This document shows positions 1 to 13,320 of a stretch of DNA of 64,000 bases, one piece after another. The translations under genes and the position numbers were made by a program. The DNA comes from Nothopassalora personata. Taxonomy: Eukaryota; Ascomycota; Dothideomycetes; Mycosphaerellales; Mycosphaerellaceae. The stretch covers positions 248,001 to 312,000 of the forward strand of contig CM066295.1 of NCBI GenBank assembly GCA_033816765.1. The letters run 5' to 3'. The notes beneath the pieces were generated by a model. The model was not told the DNA's origin. It was given only the letters and a program-made list of their open reading frames with translations, and did no database searches. How positions within the stretch are numbered: position 1 is the stretch's first letter; each line of letters opens with the position of its first letter.

Positions 1-3000
1 GCGGACCGTAGCATTAAGCTACCTTCTAGCATTAAGGATAACTTTGTTATCGTTCTAAGACTTTAAACCCGCTAGGGCATTAGATAGAGGGCCAATACTA
101 CTAAGGTATACGGCCGTAGGGAAAGGATAGCCGGGTACTAGGCGTTAATACTTAAACCCTATAGCGCTCTTACTTATAGTCTTAAAGTTACGATAGAGGT
201 CTATTACCTAGTGTATACTCTAGCTTCTCTAGAGTTTAAGATAGTCGTCGTCGCGGATCTCGATAAAGCAAGGGTTAATCTAACCTAGCGTCTTCTTATA
301 TGCGGCCTACCTTATTAGAACGCCTATAGTAGTTACCCGCATTTGCCTAGCGCTTAGGTCCTCTCTAAACTAGCTAATGCTATTTTTACTTAGGTAATTC
401 TAAACCCTAACCGAGAAGAAACGCTTAAATCGGCCGTCTTCTATACAGTCGTTAATCCGGCACTACTAGATAAACTCTATAGCATTCTCTTACTTATAAA
501 ACCCGTATAAAAACTCCGGCTTACTAGTGCCTTCTAAGTTAAGAGAGTACAGTATATTAAGCCGGTTACTAGTCTAGTAGTTTTTAATTTCGAGGTTTAA
601 GTCGACCCTAGTATACTACACTATAGTGTTCGCATTACCCCCCTAATAAGCTATATTAAAGCTAAAAATCGTAGGCCTAGGGAAGGAGATAAACCGAGTG
701 TAGTGTTAAGGGTGTAGCGCTACTTATAAGAGCTATAGCCCGGGGTCTTATCGCATGATCTATTAGCTTAGAGAATACTACATGTTCTAGTAGACGCCGC
801 CGTTACTAACCTTATTTAATTTTCGTAGGTGCTATCGATATACGTCGAATTCTCGACTTATTATTTCTCTGACCGTTTTAACCCCGGCGCTAGTTTAGCG
901 TTATTGTACTAGTATAGCATGTTACTATTAATGTAGGTACCGGTACTATTAAGATCGGCTTAGTTAGCTTTATTAATGCCGAATTTGTCGAGGATCTAGT
1001 TATAGTTAGTATACGTAACGATACTACTCGTAGTGCCGACTTTGCCTCGAACGCGGAGGTAGCTAAGCGGGTTAATAGTCTTCTAACTACGCTTATTAGG
1101 GCAAAACCACGACCTATTTTTCACCTTAATAGCTAAAAAACTCTTACCTTTAAAGAGCTAGTCTTAGACCTTAAGCGCACGCTTACATAGGGTATTAGTA
1201 GTAATACCGGGATTCGTAACGAAGTAGAGGGCCTTATAGTAGAAATCTCAAATATACTAATCGTACATTATAGCGCTAACCTTACTATCCCTCTTAAGAA
1301 CCTATAAGATAGCATGTTCGAGCATCTTAAGGCCCGCTATCCGGTGCTTAGGTAGCTAGTTAATGCTATCTACGTTAATCGAGTTTCTAAACTTAACGCT
1401 ATAGTACCGCTTATTATAGGTGTAGTTAGCGCGCTTAATCCGGAGGGCCTCGTCTTCTTATAGGATCTAATCCTTAAAGACTAATATATCCCTAATTATA
1501 GCCGAAGGTAACATAGTAAGTATCGGGCTGCTATTCTTAGTTAAGGCCGGAGTGGATCGTAGGGTACTAACCGGTGTACCTAGCGGACTGCCCTCGCGTA
1601 TAGGTGCGCCGTCTAGCGTTCGGTTAGGCGAGGATCGAGTAGGCGTAGTTATACCCTTACCTATGCTCTCGCCTATACGGAGCTACTTAAGTCGACTCGA
1701 CTTACGACCGCCTCTCGATAGGACTATAGGCTAAGTAGAGGCTAGTAGTAGAGTTAGCGTAGTACTCTTTATACGTCCTTTACCTTTACTACCCGGTAGT
1801 AGCTAACGTAGCTAAGGCTATTACTAGCTAGATAGTCTAGGTTAATCTATACTGTTCTCTAGGGACGCGGATTTCTTAGTAATAGTACCTTCTATAAAGT
1901 ATAGAAGGCTATCCTTATAGACAGCTAGGCGGTGTCTTCTAATAATCTCCCTACTCTTAGCCGACTACGGATTAATACTACGTGCTTTAGCCTCCCTATC
2001 GTACCGGGTAAGATTACTAGGCTCTAGAATTCGCTTACGATCTATGCCCTTACGGCCGATCCTTATACGCTAGATTAATGCCCTCTAAATTCTACTAATA
2101 GCCCTACTATAGTCTAGGTACTTATTAATAAAGGCCGTGAACTAGCGGCGCCGGCTATTAGTACTATAAAGCTCGGAGATAACGCGTCGATTAAGAATCT
2201 TATTATCTATCTACTATAGCTAGTAGCGGGTAAGCGTAGCTCGAAGAGTCTTCTCTCGGTTACGAATCTCTAAACCGGTCTTACGAATCTTACCGACGAT
2301 AGGAAATAAGACATCGAGCTTCTTATTACTAAGGAATTTATCCTAGTAGCTCTTACCTATGCCGCTCTTAACTTCCTCGAAAAATAGGTTAACCTAGACG
2401 GAGCAGTCTTCGAATACCTTCTCAAAGCCCTTATAGAAGTCCTTTAACACCTTAACCCGCTTCTAAGGACTAAGCTCCCGGAACATAACATTAGCGGCGG
2501 ACTTCGGCATGTTCGTGTTAGTAAGGACATGCTTAACGTTATCCGGTAGACGAAGGGACTTAAATAAGGTCTAAGGTAGGCGGGTAAGCCTAGTAACAGT
2601 ACTAGTAAGCGCTATACTCGAGCTAGCCGGGCGTAACGAAGGACTAGCTAAAGCTATAATAACTAGGATTCGCTAGTAGTAAGATCGTAAGAGCTAGCTA
2701 TCTCGTAGTACTACTCTAGAGTATTAGTAAGCTTTAAAAGCTTAATGTCGGGGTAGGGGGCTTTAAAGAAGGTTAAGGTCGTAAAGAGAGAGGCTAAAGA
2801 ACCGTCTAATGTGTGTAGTAGTAGTAGATAGATATGTTAGTAGTTCTAGTAATAGTATTAGTGTTTAAAGAAAAAGAAAGGAAGTAGTAGGTAGAGAGCT
2901 ACGCTTAAGTATGCCTCTTAGCGTATGTCCCTATAACCGTTATAAGGCAGTAGCGCCGAGACCGGTCTTATAAGTAGTAAGAGTAGTGCTATTAAGGTTA

Positions 3001-3255
3001 TACTAAAGGTCCGATAACCTTACATATGACCGAAGACCAGTGCTAGTAACTACCTAGGTAAGCATTTAATAGAGGTATACTATGCTATTACGTAATCCAA
3101 TTTACCGGTCCCGGGACCGGTAAATGTAACTCTACTAACTAAGGTCTTACTAAGGCAAGAATACCCTATAAAGTAAAGTCTAGATAACCGAATTGGCTTA
3201 ATAAACTAAAGGGTATACGTAACACATGCCTAAGGGAAATAAACTCCGTACGCTA
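1..3255. repeat. RIP-degraded repetitive DNA, unclassified
   Basis: The stretch is saturated with TA dinucleotides and nearly lacks CA and TG, while CG is retained. This is the pattern left by fungal repeat-induced point mutation. No reading frame of useful length survives, and I could not recognise reverse transcriptase, integrase or transposase motifs on either strand. The short open frames in it (for example 1552-1734) have no features of a gene. It probably derives from one or more old transposons, but the family is unknown. Confidence 0.75.
3100..3125. repeat. 26-bp perfect palindrome around CCGGTCCCGGGACCGG
   Basis: Both halves read ATTTACCGGTCCC and are exact reverse complements. The core recurs at 7295-7320 and 10655-10680, with a half copy at 21527-21544. 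The motif has no CA or TG dinucleotide, so RIP could not alter it. Confidence 0.8.
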
Positions 3256-3585
3256 TGTTACGGATCGATCCGGAGAAGCTCCAGCCAACCAATCGATGCC
3301 TACACACTAGTGGAAGGATCCGATATGCAGAGTGCTCTCTCCGATCTACGTGCTCTGTAACAGAGCAGAGAGAGCAGGACAGATCAACTGATCCGACTGA
3401 TCAGTCACGCCAAGACATGGCACTATATAGACGACGCTTCTTTACGAGTATAGATAGGAGCCTCGTGCTCAACTCATTTTAAGTATACACTATATACTGT
3501 TTGGAACCACTACCTTCATAACTGATTGAGACATCCCTGCAAAGATCCAAGTCCGAGTTGTGATAACGTACAGCGGTTCCTAACA
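3256..3585. mobile_element. Solo LTR, not RIPed, with 5-bp target duplication
   Basis: A 330-bp segment with ordinary base composition (CA and TG common) interrupts the RIPed DNA. It starts TGTTACGG and ends CCTAACA, giving the TG...CA ends of an LTR. It is flanked on both sides by the identical pentamer CGCTA (3251-3255 and 3586-3590), a perfect target-site duplication. No internal retrotransposon region adjoins it, so it is best read as a solo LTR left by LTR-LTR recombination. The open frame at 3255-3482 lies inside it and is not a gene. The lack of RIP shows it arrived after the surrounding DNA was mutated. Confidence 0.85.
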
Positions 3586-6500
3586 CGCTATTGCTAACTA
3601 ATTAGTTCTTAGCCTCGATCCTACTAAACTGTGAAATTTTAGCTATAGAAAGGTTATAAGGCCTAACCTATAGCTTCTTAGATTCCGGTTTAGGATCCGA
3701 TCCCCTTTCGTTAACTCCTACGGGTAGTACGTCTTCGTCGGCGATAGGCTCGATCTCGTTTAAATTACTACTATCTTCGCTATTAGCGACTTCTCCCTCC
3801 CCTATTACGAGATCGATCCTATTATCTAAGCTTAGTACTCCTATGTTATCCGGGCGAAGCTCTAGAACTAGCTTAAGGTTTTCTCGTGCCTAAACACCCT
3901 TTATTAGCGTGCTATTAAGTTCCTTAAGAATATAGGTACTAAACTCCCTAGAGACACTAGACACCCGATATAGACCTTACTATCGGTAACCGATCTTGCG
4001 TAAGAAGTTATCCTTATATAGCTTATCGAACCTTGTAATAAGGTCGCCCTTCTAGAAACTAATAAAGTTAACATTCCGGTAAGAATTAAAGTAGTCCTTA
4101 CTAAGTTCTCGTAGTCGCTTCCTTCGAGCATATAGCTCTTCTAAACTAAGGTCTCGAGCCTAGAGTTAACGCGCACGTATAGTAAGTAGGTCCTTAGTTG
4201 TCCTAACCGATCCCTATTAATAATTAGCCTACGTCAGGTACTTAACCTCAATTAGTAGAATCGTGCGATGGCTATATAGGACCTAAGCTAGCGTTATTCT
4301 AGTAGTACGACAGGTCGTGGTCCTATTAGCCTATAACATAGCGGGTACCTATTGCTCCTATCCGCGGTATGTGTTCCTTATAAGCTTTGCTAACGCTATA
4401 AGAATCGGACGGTATCTAACTTCGACCGGAGCATTAGATTACGGATAGTACGGTAATATTCGGATCCTTCGAATACTAAGTCCTACGAGTAACCGCTTAA
4501 CCTTAGTAGTATAAACCGTAGCGTTATTAAGCACAATTTTAGCATAGTAGCCGTGCCTATAGAAGACGTCCTTATATAGAAACTTAGTAACCGTCTTAGA
4601 GCTAGGAGGTACCCTCGTTACTCTAGCCTCGATCTAGTTACTAAGTGCTTTGCGCGTAACTAGGAGGTATCTATTTTTATGCACCTAGACGGGGTCCGAG
4701 TACTACTTCTTACTAATGACCTAAGGGGTCGATAAGTGAAGCTTACTAGCGCGCTAGTTACCTTCGCGAAACCTATAAGGAGTACAACTTCGAACCTACG
4801 TAGAGACATCGGCGAAGCACCCGTCCTAGTAATACCGATCGGAAATAAGGTTATATACGACCTTAGCGCTACGGTAACCGTGTCTCTTATGGTATTCTAT
4901 AACGATCTCCTTCTAAGCCTTATTATCGTTAATTACAAGTTGTAACGGTGCTCCTCGGCGCTTCTAGAAGAACAGCAATTAGTCCCGGATAAAGAAATTA
5001 ACGCTCTTCTTTACTAGCCGCCGGTACTTAGTACGGTTAACACTATCGGGCCGGGTCCTAGTTTCTATAACCTAAGTAAGTTACTAAGAGCTTTTAGAAT
5101 ATTAGTCCCCGAGATGTCGTGTTTTCTAGATTTTAACTAGATAGGTATCGACCGGCTCTAGGTACCCGAATAGCTTATTATTAATCATCCGGTCGACTTC
5201 GTCTTCGTTAGCTCCTCTAGGTTCCTAAGGTGTAGAGGGCCTACGAGACAGGGCATCTAGGCTAGTGTACCTAGTCCCCGTAACGTGCTTTACTTCGAAC
5301 GTAAACAGCCTAATCTATACGACCTACCGGGCTATTGCCGAGTTAGGTAGGTCCGAAGCCGGCCGGTTAAGCTACTATATAAGTGTCTTAGCATTAATCT
5401 TAAGGACAAAATTAACGCTAGTAACATATCTCTAGATCTTCTTAAGCCCCTTAAGGACCCTAAGGCATTCTCGCTTACTAGCATTATATCTAGATTCTAA
5501 CGCGTTCTAGATTCTACTCTTATACCGTACCGGGTAACGCCGTCGAGTACTGTCTATTAATTCTTAAGAAACAATATATCCCTATCTAGTGCCGCTAGCA
5601 TTAACTAAGATAAAGATAGACCTAGTACTAGGTAAGTAGTAGAGGGTAACTAAGGCTAGAGCCTACATAAGATATCTAGTAACCTCTTCTTTCGAGAACT
5701 ACTCATTTTCTATCTAGGTAAACTCGGCGTCCTTCTTTAGTAGCTTATATATTAGTCGAGCGATAATAACGAACTAGGGGATCTATATCCGGAAGTATAT
5801 ACATAGCCCTACATAGGTGCGGACCTCCTTAATATAGGTAGGCGTAGGCTAATCTAGGATCTTAGCTACAACCTTTAGGTTAGGATAGTAACTATCCGGG
5901 CTAGTAACGTACCTAACAACCTTAAGCTTTTCGTATAACTATTAGAATTTGCCTCTAGTAACTACCGCACTAGCTCTTTCTAAGTTAGTAAGAACTAGAT
6001 CTAGGGAAACAATGTGCTTAACGACCTATTTCCTTAACCTAGGCTCTACTTCTACATTCCTATAGTCCTTAGTTAGTCCCTTAATACCGATGTTATTAAG
6101 AAACGGCTTCGCTCGATGTAAGATATAATTAAGTAGAATCTTTATTACCGCACGTACGAACTAAGTAACTAAATTAGTAGCTCCTTAAGGTAGAGTCGTG
6201 TTGCGTACTAGGCTAAGAGGGGTTATGAAGGCTATTAAGTCCCGGTAGGACTTATCTAAAGTAATCTAATTATAACCTAAAAACAGGTCTATAAGTGAAG
6301 CGACTCGGTACCCGGCAAAATCCTCTAAGAAGCTATCCGTGTCTAGTGGAATGTTAGTATCGCGTATAGTAACCTTATTTAGGAGCATAGCTAAGTTAAT
6401 TAACCGATATAGCACATCGCTTCTAGAGGCATTAACCTTCTTTACGACTAGGAACTAGCTATTAGAATATGCCCCTTATAAGTATTCTAGGATGTTATTC

Positions 6501-7201
6501 TTAATCCGGGCTCTAATTATACGCTTAATAATTGCCCTAAGACTTAGGTGCAACCGGATAGGGCGTACCTACTATAGCCTATAAGGGACCGTGTTAATTT
6601 TCTAAGGTGGTATAACGTCGTGCCTAATTTGCCTTATATAACTAAAATCCTAAGCGAGGACTGCCTCCCGGTTATAGAGTATCTTATTAAATAAGGCCCT
6701 TTCTATTAGTAATAGCTTAATGCTAACCTTAATTAAGGTAAGCCGTTCTAGAGTAATCCGGCTACCTCGCTTAATACTTAAGAATTTCTTAGTTAAGTAC
6801 TTCCCGTTAAACGGACCTTGTCCTTTAGGCATCTTAGACTCTAGGTATAGTGCCCTACGCTTCTATTCTATATCTCCTTCAACTCGTGATTCTAGGCGCT
6901 CGTAAACGCTCGCGTCTACTAGCTTCTTCTTATCCGCCTTACGCTTATATATCGTAAAGACCTACGGTATCCTAATGTTAGTTATATATTAGCCTACTTA
7001 TTACTTCCGTGCCTAAGCATTTAATGTAGATTACCTTAAGATCTCGGAGGACTAATCCCCTTAAACTAAATAAACGTTAGTAATAGACTCTCCCTTAAAC
7101 GCGCCTATTCTAATTTCTACAACTCGTTCCTTTATTCTAGCACTCCTAAGTAATCCTAATAAGTGAGCTAAATAGTTACTAGGCGTTAGAGCCTTGCCGG
7201 G

Positions 7202-7264
7202 TTCCTATAGATGCGTCGTATCTTCCTATAGATGCGTCGTGTCTTCCTATAGATACGCCGTGTC
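7202..7264. repeat. Three tandem copies of a 21-bp unit
   Basis: The unit begins TTCCTATAGATGCGTCG and repeats three times head to tail with a few transition differences. It lies inside degenerate gypsy element A. Confidence 0.8.
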
Positions 7265-7294
7265 GTAGCCGTATCCGTTTTCCTTACTATAGCT

Positions 7295-7320
7295 ATTTGC
7301 CGGTCCCGGGACCGGTAAAT
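7295..7320. repeat. Palindrome, second copy
   Basis: Copy of the 3100-3125 palindrome with one change (TTTG for TTTA in the left arm). The CCGGTCCCGGGACCGG core is intact. Confidence 0.75.
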
Positions 7321-10300
7321 TAAAGTCCGAGGTTTCTCCGAGATAGTGCGAGAACCTTACTAATTTTATTAAATTCGGCTTTAGTAAGTTACCGGTAGGT
7401 TAAGCGCCGTAAATTAACCTACCCTTCTATTTCCCGACGCTTTTAATAGTTCTTAAAGGGTCTTGTACCTATCCGAGCTAACTAGGGTAGTAAACATAAC
7501 ACTTTTACCTTTGCGGCTAGTAATAGTCCCCTCCTACGAACTATTATTGCAGTTACGGGTAGTAAGCCGCACCTTACGGGCCTACGGACGTCCTAGGATT
7601 GTTAGTAAGTTTAGATCCGAGGAGATAAACATGTCTACCTAGTAGTAAACCCTAAATACCTAAATATCTAAATTGCCTATAACACCTTTAAACTAGGCCC
7701 GCCCTCTAGTACCTCGAAAGATAAGCTAAGTACTCGACATTACTAGTAACCTAAACCTATAAGCGTTCCTCTAGCCGATAATATTTACCTTAGAACCCTT
7801 ATTAATTAGGCACCTAATCTAGTTCTTATTTATCCTAAACTCCGCTACTACCTAAGGACTAGGGACTATAGTAAAGTTATTAAGGACACTAGAGAGCCCG
7901 ATTTTCTTAACATCCTTATATAGCTTAGTAGTAGGGACCGCACCTTTAGAGTAAAGTATAGTTAAATATACTCTGACATACTAGGCCTAACTATCTTTAC
8001 GGAAGACCTCCTTATTATACTTAGGTTTATCTTTATAGGTAACTACTTATCTAGTGCGAACCTTAGGGTCCTTTCCTATAAGGCGTCGTACTATAGCGAG
8101 CTTCTCCTAAAGAGCGGGGGTGTTAGTAACGCGACTAAAGAGGGCAGCCTCGAACTAGCGACTATATCGAAACTAATCCTAGGCATTTACATTAGGAAAC
8201 GTTATCTAGAGGATCTAATCAATCTAGTAGATAATACCCTCTTTCTTTATAACCGGGCTATTACTAGCTAAACTATATTATCGGACGTAGTTATTAATCC
8301 TTATAGTCTTAGCATTCTCTATACGCTTGCTTTATGCGAAGGGGGCGTTTACGGGACTAATAGACATTTCCTTAGGCAGTCCTTTACTAGTATCGTTCCC
8401 TAGTTTATTTACTTAGGCATTATTTCCCCTTCCTAGGGTTACCCCGGATTTAGCTAATAATTGAGTTTCGCTTATTTAAGCACTAACTTCGTTAATTATT
8501 TTAACCTCCTACTAGTTAATCTTAGCTTACCGGATCTCCTGTTCTAATTGTAGGTAAACTTTCTTAGTAGCCTTAGCTCGGGCTCGTAGATCCTAGGCTA
8601 AGGACCGGGTCCTCGGGTGCGGATTCTTTAGAATGCCTACGGGTACCTTCCCTTTTACTTTATTAGACTGCATAGGGTAGGCAGATACCTCGTTAAGCTC
8701 GCCTAAGTCAATCGCCTACTCCGCTTTACTTTCTCCGAATAAGACCTAATATGTCCTAGTAGCCTTCTCCGTTTAGCTAGACCGTACGTCCTAAGGGCTA
8801 TACTCTATTAAATGCCTAAAGTTAGGAGGGGGCTTATAATAATTAGGAGGCGTAACCTTTATTACCTTAGTATAGTCCCTACCTATCTATTACTTACGTA
8901 GTACGGAAATCTTATACTAGTTATTAAACTCAATCGGCCTATAATGTTCTTCGAGTAGAGGGAGCATATAGAGTAGTTTCGGTTTACTATAGTCCCTCCG
9001 AAAGTTAAATTTAGTAGGACGCGGATCGCCTTCTTTCCCTAGATACTACTAGTTATTTAGGGCGAGGTATACGTAGCCCTAAGATATTAAGGACCTTATT
9101 GCCCTATAATTACTAGCCTAGTGCTTCGAACTACTACAGTTATAGTAATAACTATCTATCGCTTTAGACTATTTGCGATTCTAGGATAGGGGACGCTACA
9201 TTACGTAAACCTATAGTTTAGTATCTAGGTCGTACCTCTCCGGTTACATAGAGCGTTAATTCTCGCTCGGGTAGAAGGTACCCGCGTCCGCGACGCGACC
9301 GCGCTAGTATGCACGTATACTCATTTTAGCTACCTTCTAGATTAGGTTATTATTAACAATAGTACTAGAGGTAGCCTTCTTAAGCGTGTTAATCTTAGGC
9401 TTAAGGCGCGGCATTTGCTTTACGACTAAGCGGTGTAGCTAAGGTAAAGTAAGAGGGAAATCTATATATATAGCTTTCTATCCCTCCTTACTATCTACGA
9501 TGCTAGTAGCTTTATCGAGGATCCTCTAAAAGTCCCTAAATTTCTTAGGCTACTTTAGGTAAAGCCCGTAAGCCTTATAGACCGCTTTTGCGACTGCCTC
9601 TAGTAATCCCTAAAGGAGGAGGCGACTCCGGGAGCTATTATCTAAATCCTTAGGTTCAATTAGGTTACTTAAGGATATAAATAGGCGGATAAATTCCTTT
9701 ATATCCTATTCTTCGGGCCTCTTACCTTACTACGCCCTAATAATCTCCTTAAGATATTCCCGACTTCCTAAAATCAAATAGGCGTTAAACCTTAAGAACT
9801 CTAATAAGAACGCCCTCCTAAAACGTGCCTTGTTAGTAAGCTACCTAGGTAGTCTTATAACTACGCGACGGATAGTAGTTTCGCAATTGCGCTTAAACCT
9901 ACCCTAGAAATTATCCTTCTTAATAGATGCCCGAGGCGGATACTAGTCTATTAGGTCGCTAAACCGCTCCTAGAACTTAGTAGCATTAGTGCTATTAAAG
10001 AACGGATTCTTAGTACCTCCTAGAGGTAGAAAGCGAGAGCTAGCGTTCTCTATTGCTACTGCTAATCGTCTAAAGAGGGTAGTTATAGTATCTATTCTAA
10101 TTATGCTATTCGTTCCTACACCTATACCTAATTTAGCGGCGTAAGTTCCGCTTCTCCCTTCTTTACTAGATTTAGGTGTTTCCCCTTCCTCCGATTCCTC
10201 TATCCCCTTATAAGGGATAGAGTCCCTATAGACCCCCTCTATTTTCGTAGGGTTTATAGGCTACTCGTAGCCTCTACCTATGTTGGTAAAGGTGCTAAGT

Positions 10301-10654
10301 TTTTCTAGTAATGTAGCCGTATCTATTATTACGTAGTACTTACTTTAGAATGTGCTAATACTAGTTGTTACTTAATAGGACCTTGTAACCGTAATTGTTA
10401 CTAAATACCTTAGACCTTAAGTGTTTTCGACCTTAGTCGACCTTAACCGTAAACCTTGACCTTAAGTAATAACCTTAACCGTAAACCTTAAACCTTAAAC
10501 CGTAAGTTTAACCTTATAAACTAGATACTAATACGCTACCGGGTATACACTTAACAACCCCCCTTATTAACCACTAAAATAATGTCTACTAACTACCCTA
10601 TGTAGGTCTATCTAAGTTATAGTAGTATAGAGCGGCGCTTATGTAAGCAGGGGT

Positions 10655-10680
10655 ATTTACCGGTCCCGGGACCGTAAAAT
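10655..10680. repeat. Palindrome, third copy
   Basis: Third copy of the CCGGTCCCGGGACC palindrome, with one base lost in the right arm. The flank on its right (TTAGGTTACG) resembles, in inverse orientation, the left flank of the copy at 3100, hinting at paired inverted ends of a larger unit. Confidence 0.7.
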
Positions 10681-10954
10681 TAGGTTACGTGACGAGTAGC
10701 GTAGTAGCTAGATAAAGAAGAGGATTAGCGGACCTAAACCCCTATACCCTCTACTCGAGAGGTATAAATTGAATTGTTGCCTTAATGCTACGCTTACAAT
10801 GCTTAACTGCGCAGTATATATCTTAATAGCTATACTAGGTCCTACTAGCTTGCCTAAATGTCTAATTAAACCTAAATGAAATTAGGGCAAGTTAGACCTA
10901 AGGGACCCCCTCTAAACCTAAGGTTAACATAACCTATTAGTCGTTAATAATAGT

Positions 10955-11750
10955 ACGATAGTTTACGACTAAGCTAGATATTATAGAGGACTAGTTAGGT
11001 AACTACTCGAAAGCGTAACGCGTACGGTACCTACTAGTAAAGCTTATACCTTACTTACGGTCCGCTATCGTTAACTACTATAATATCTCTACAACTAGAG
11101 AAGAGCTAGTAGTCCTAGCCTTGCGTATCGAAAGTACCGAGCGCTAAGGTAGTAGCGGAGGGTATAACCGTAGATAGTATAGGCGTCGTAAGCGTAAAGC
11201 TAAGGACGTATATAAGCGGGCTAATCGCCTAAAGTAATAGAATTTAAGTTAAGTACTAGGCGCCTTAAGTACGAGTTAGTAGCGAGACGCCGGTAGCTTA
11301 TCTATAACTAGCTAGAAGTCGAAGGTAGAGTACTACGGCTACGGTAAGAAGGGTTACTATAAGACGGAGTACTAAAGTAGATACCTATAGAAGGACCGTA
11401 ATACGTAAGCGGTTCGTAGGCTAGAAACTATAGAGGCTTTAACTAAGAAGGGTAAGTAGGGAAAAGGTAGAGGACTAGGTAAGGGTCGCTCCTAAGTCCG
11501 AGTTCCTATATAGACCCCTTAAGGTAAGTCGATATAAGTCTAGCGTATTACTTACGAGGTGCCGTTGAGACGCGTAAAGGCTTTTACGAGGCTACGTTTC
11601 TCCTAGATAACGGTACGTATTTAAGCTTAGTATCGTACGAATATATACTCCGATACTAGATATAGCCTATTAGTAGTATAAAGCTTCTAAATCTAGAGTC
11701 GTACGTATAGGACTAAGGATATTACTACGGCGCCTATACGGTTTACGTAT
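10955..11750 (+). mobile_element. RIPed gypsy gag/protease fragment, inverted copy of element B
   Basis: About 795 bp that matches, as an inverted repeat with high identity, the minus-strand sequence at about 17414-18200. It encodes the end of a gag and the start of a protease. The nucleocapsid knuckle reads Y-Y-G-Y-G-K-K-G-Y-Y-K-T-E-Y, which is a CX2CX4HX4C knuckle with every zinc ligand turned to tyrosine by TGC or CAC to TAC changes. A protease-like F-L-L-D-N-G follows. The homology stops abruptly at both ends, so this is a truncated copy. Confidence 0.7.
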
Positions 11751-13320
11751 ATTACGGAATGATTCCTATAGACCCTAGAATTATAATAACGAAATAAGCA
11801 CGTAACTTATCCTACCTAAGCGCTTAGACTTAGGGCGATTAGACTACTTATGCTTAGACTAATTAGACTACTTATGCTTAGAATAATTAGACTAATTACC
11901 GAGATCTACGAATCTCCTTTATATTTAGGAACGCTAAGAATCCCTTATAGTTTCGATGCGTTTAACTTACTATTTAATATTACTATTTAGAATACACTAT
12001 AACCTAACATCTACCTTACTACTACTTAGTCTCTACGAGACAAGATAGCTACTACTTTATTACTCTCCCTTAACTTTCTATCGGCCCGAGAACAAACCCG
12101 ATTAAGCTTATCTTCTTAACTTATAATATTATTAGGTTATACTAAACCTAACAACCCGTACTACTAGCAATCTACTAGCTCCTCGCTAGTAACTATCTAG
12201 CGACCCGCTAGTACTACTATAGCTTTAGACGAAGCTATCTAAGACTAGCTCCGCTAGGAGGCTCTTATAGCGGGCCTATTAGTACTACTAATACTATTAC
12301 TAGTACTACTATAGATGTCTAGCGGGCTTAGCGTACTAGACACGCTAGCGAAGCGTAAGTTTAGCGTACTAGGGCCGTAGACCCCTAAGTTATTACTAGC
12401 TAAGCGTCTAGGTATAGATATTAAGATATATATATAGTACCTCTTATACTTTATAAGTAGTAAGTATTCGCTACGCTCTTCGCTTACGATACGCTTACTA
12501 ATAGTATAGTAGACGAGTAGGATACGTGTAATAGTGTTACTACCGGCGAGTTACTTAAGAAGTGTAGGCGCTATAGAGACATTAGGCACCCCTACGTTAG
12601 TAATACTAGCGTCGCTATCGCGTAGATAGTAGCTCGCCTACGTACCGCTCGCGCCTAGCGCGATAAGCTTATCTAGGGGCTTAGTAATCCTATTACTAAG
12701 TAGGAGTAGGATGCTCTAGACTAGTAGTATAAGGTCTACGCCTAGCTAGGCGAGTAGATCTTAGAGGTAAGTACCACGCCTCGCTAGCGCTTCCTACGCT
12801 CGCTACGTACGGCGTACTATCGCCCCCTATATAAATCGGCTAACTTCCTCCTAGGCTAAGAGTTAGTTTAGTACCTATAAGAATAAGCATCTAGGCAATA
12901 CCCGCGTACGGTTCGCCGGCGCCTCCGCTACTACTACCCCCTCCTCCGCCACTACTACTACGTCCGTAGTTCTATAGTAAGAGTAGAATAGGGCCCTTAA
13001 TAGGCTCTTTAAGCTCGGCCGTGCTATAAGTACTATATGTGTCGTATACGTGTCCTATACTAACCGTAGTTATAGTTCCTATAGGCTAGAAACATCGATA
13101 CTACTAAGGCGGATAGGGCCTTTCTACTACTAGCCCTACGGGGCGAGTATAATAAGGACGATAATAACGAGTAATCGCGCGCTCCGCGTATATTAGCCGC
13201 CTACTACGCGTCTATCTCCTATCTACGTAGCGCCGTTATACGCCTATAAAAGTTTATTCTAAAATAAGTAATCTTCTCTCTACTCTTCTCTCTCCTTACC
13301 TCCCTCTCTAATGTTATTAC
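11751..13320. repeat. RIPed repetitive DNA, unclassified
   Basis: TA-rich, CA/TG-poor sequence without recognisable protein remnants. It may include the LTR of element B on its right side, but no paired LTR was found. It contains a 24-bp tandem duplication at 11838-11885 (unit starts ATTAGACTACTTATGC). Confidence 0.6.

Larger units (their letters stand above)
3600..10300 (-). mobile_element. RIP-killed Ty3/gypsy retrotransposon A
   Basis: Translating the minus strand through its stop codons gives the gypsy order. A CCHC-type gag knuckle remnant lies near 9.15 kb. Reverse transcriptase lies near 6.8-5.9 kb. RNase H ends near 5.2 kb with residues matching V-K-H-V-T-G-T-R and then L-D-A-L-S-R-R-P, the hallmark end of the gypsy RNase H/connection region. 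Integrase-derived sequence follows at 4.9-4.2 kb, and a K-G-D-L-I...F-D tail near 4.05 kb. Most stops are TAG or TAA where homologues have W or Q, as RIP produces. Element ends and LTRs could not be fixed, so the limits are approximate. It is certainly non-functional. Confidence 0.75.
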
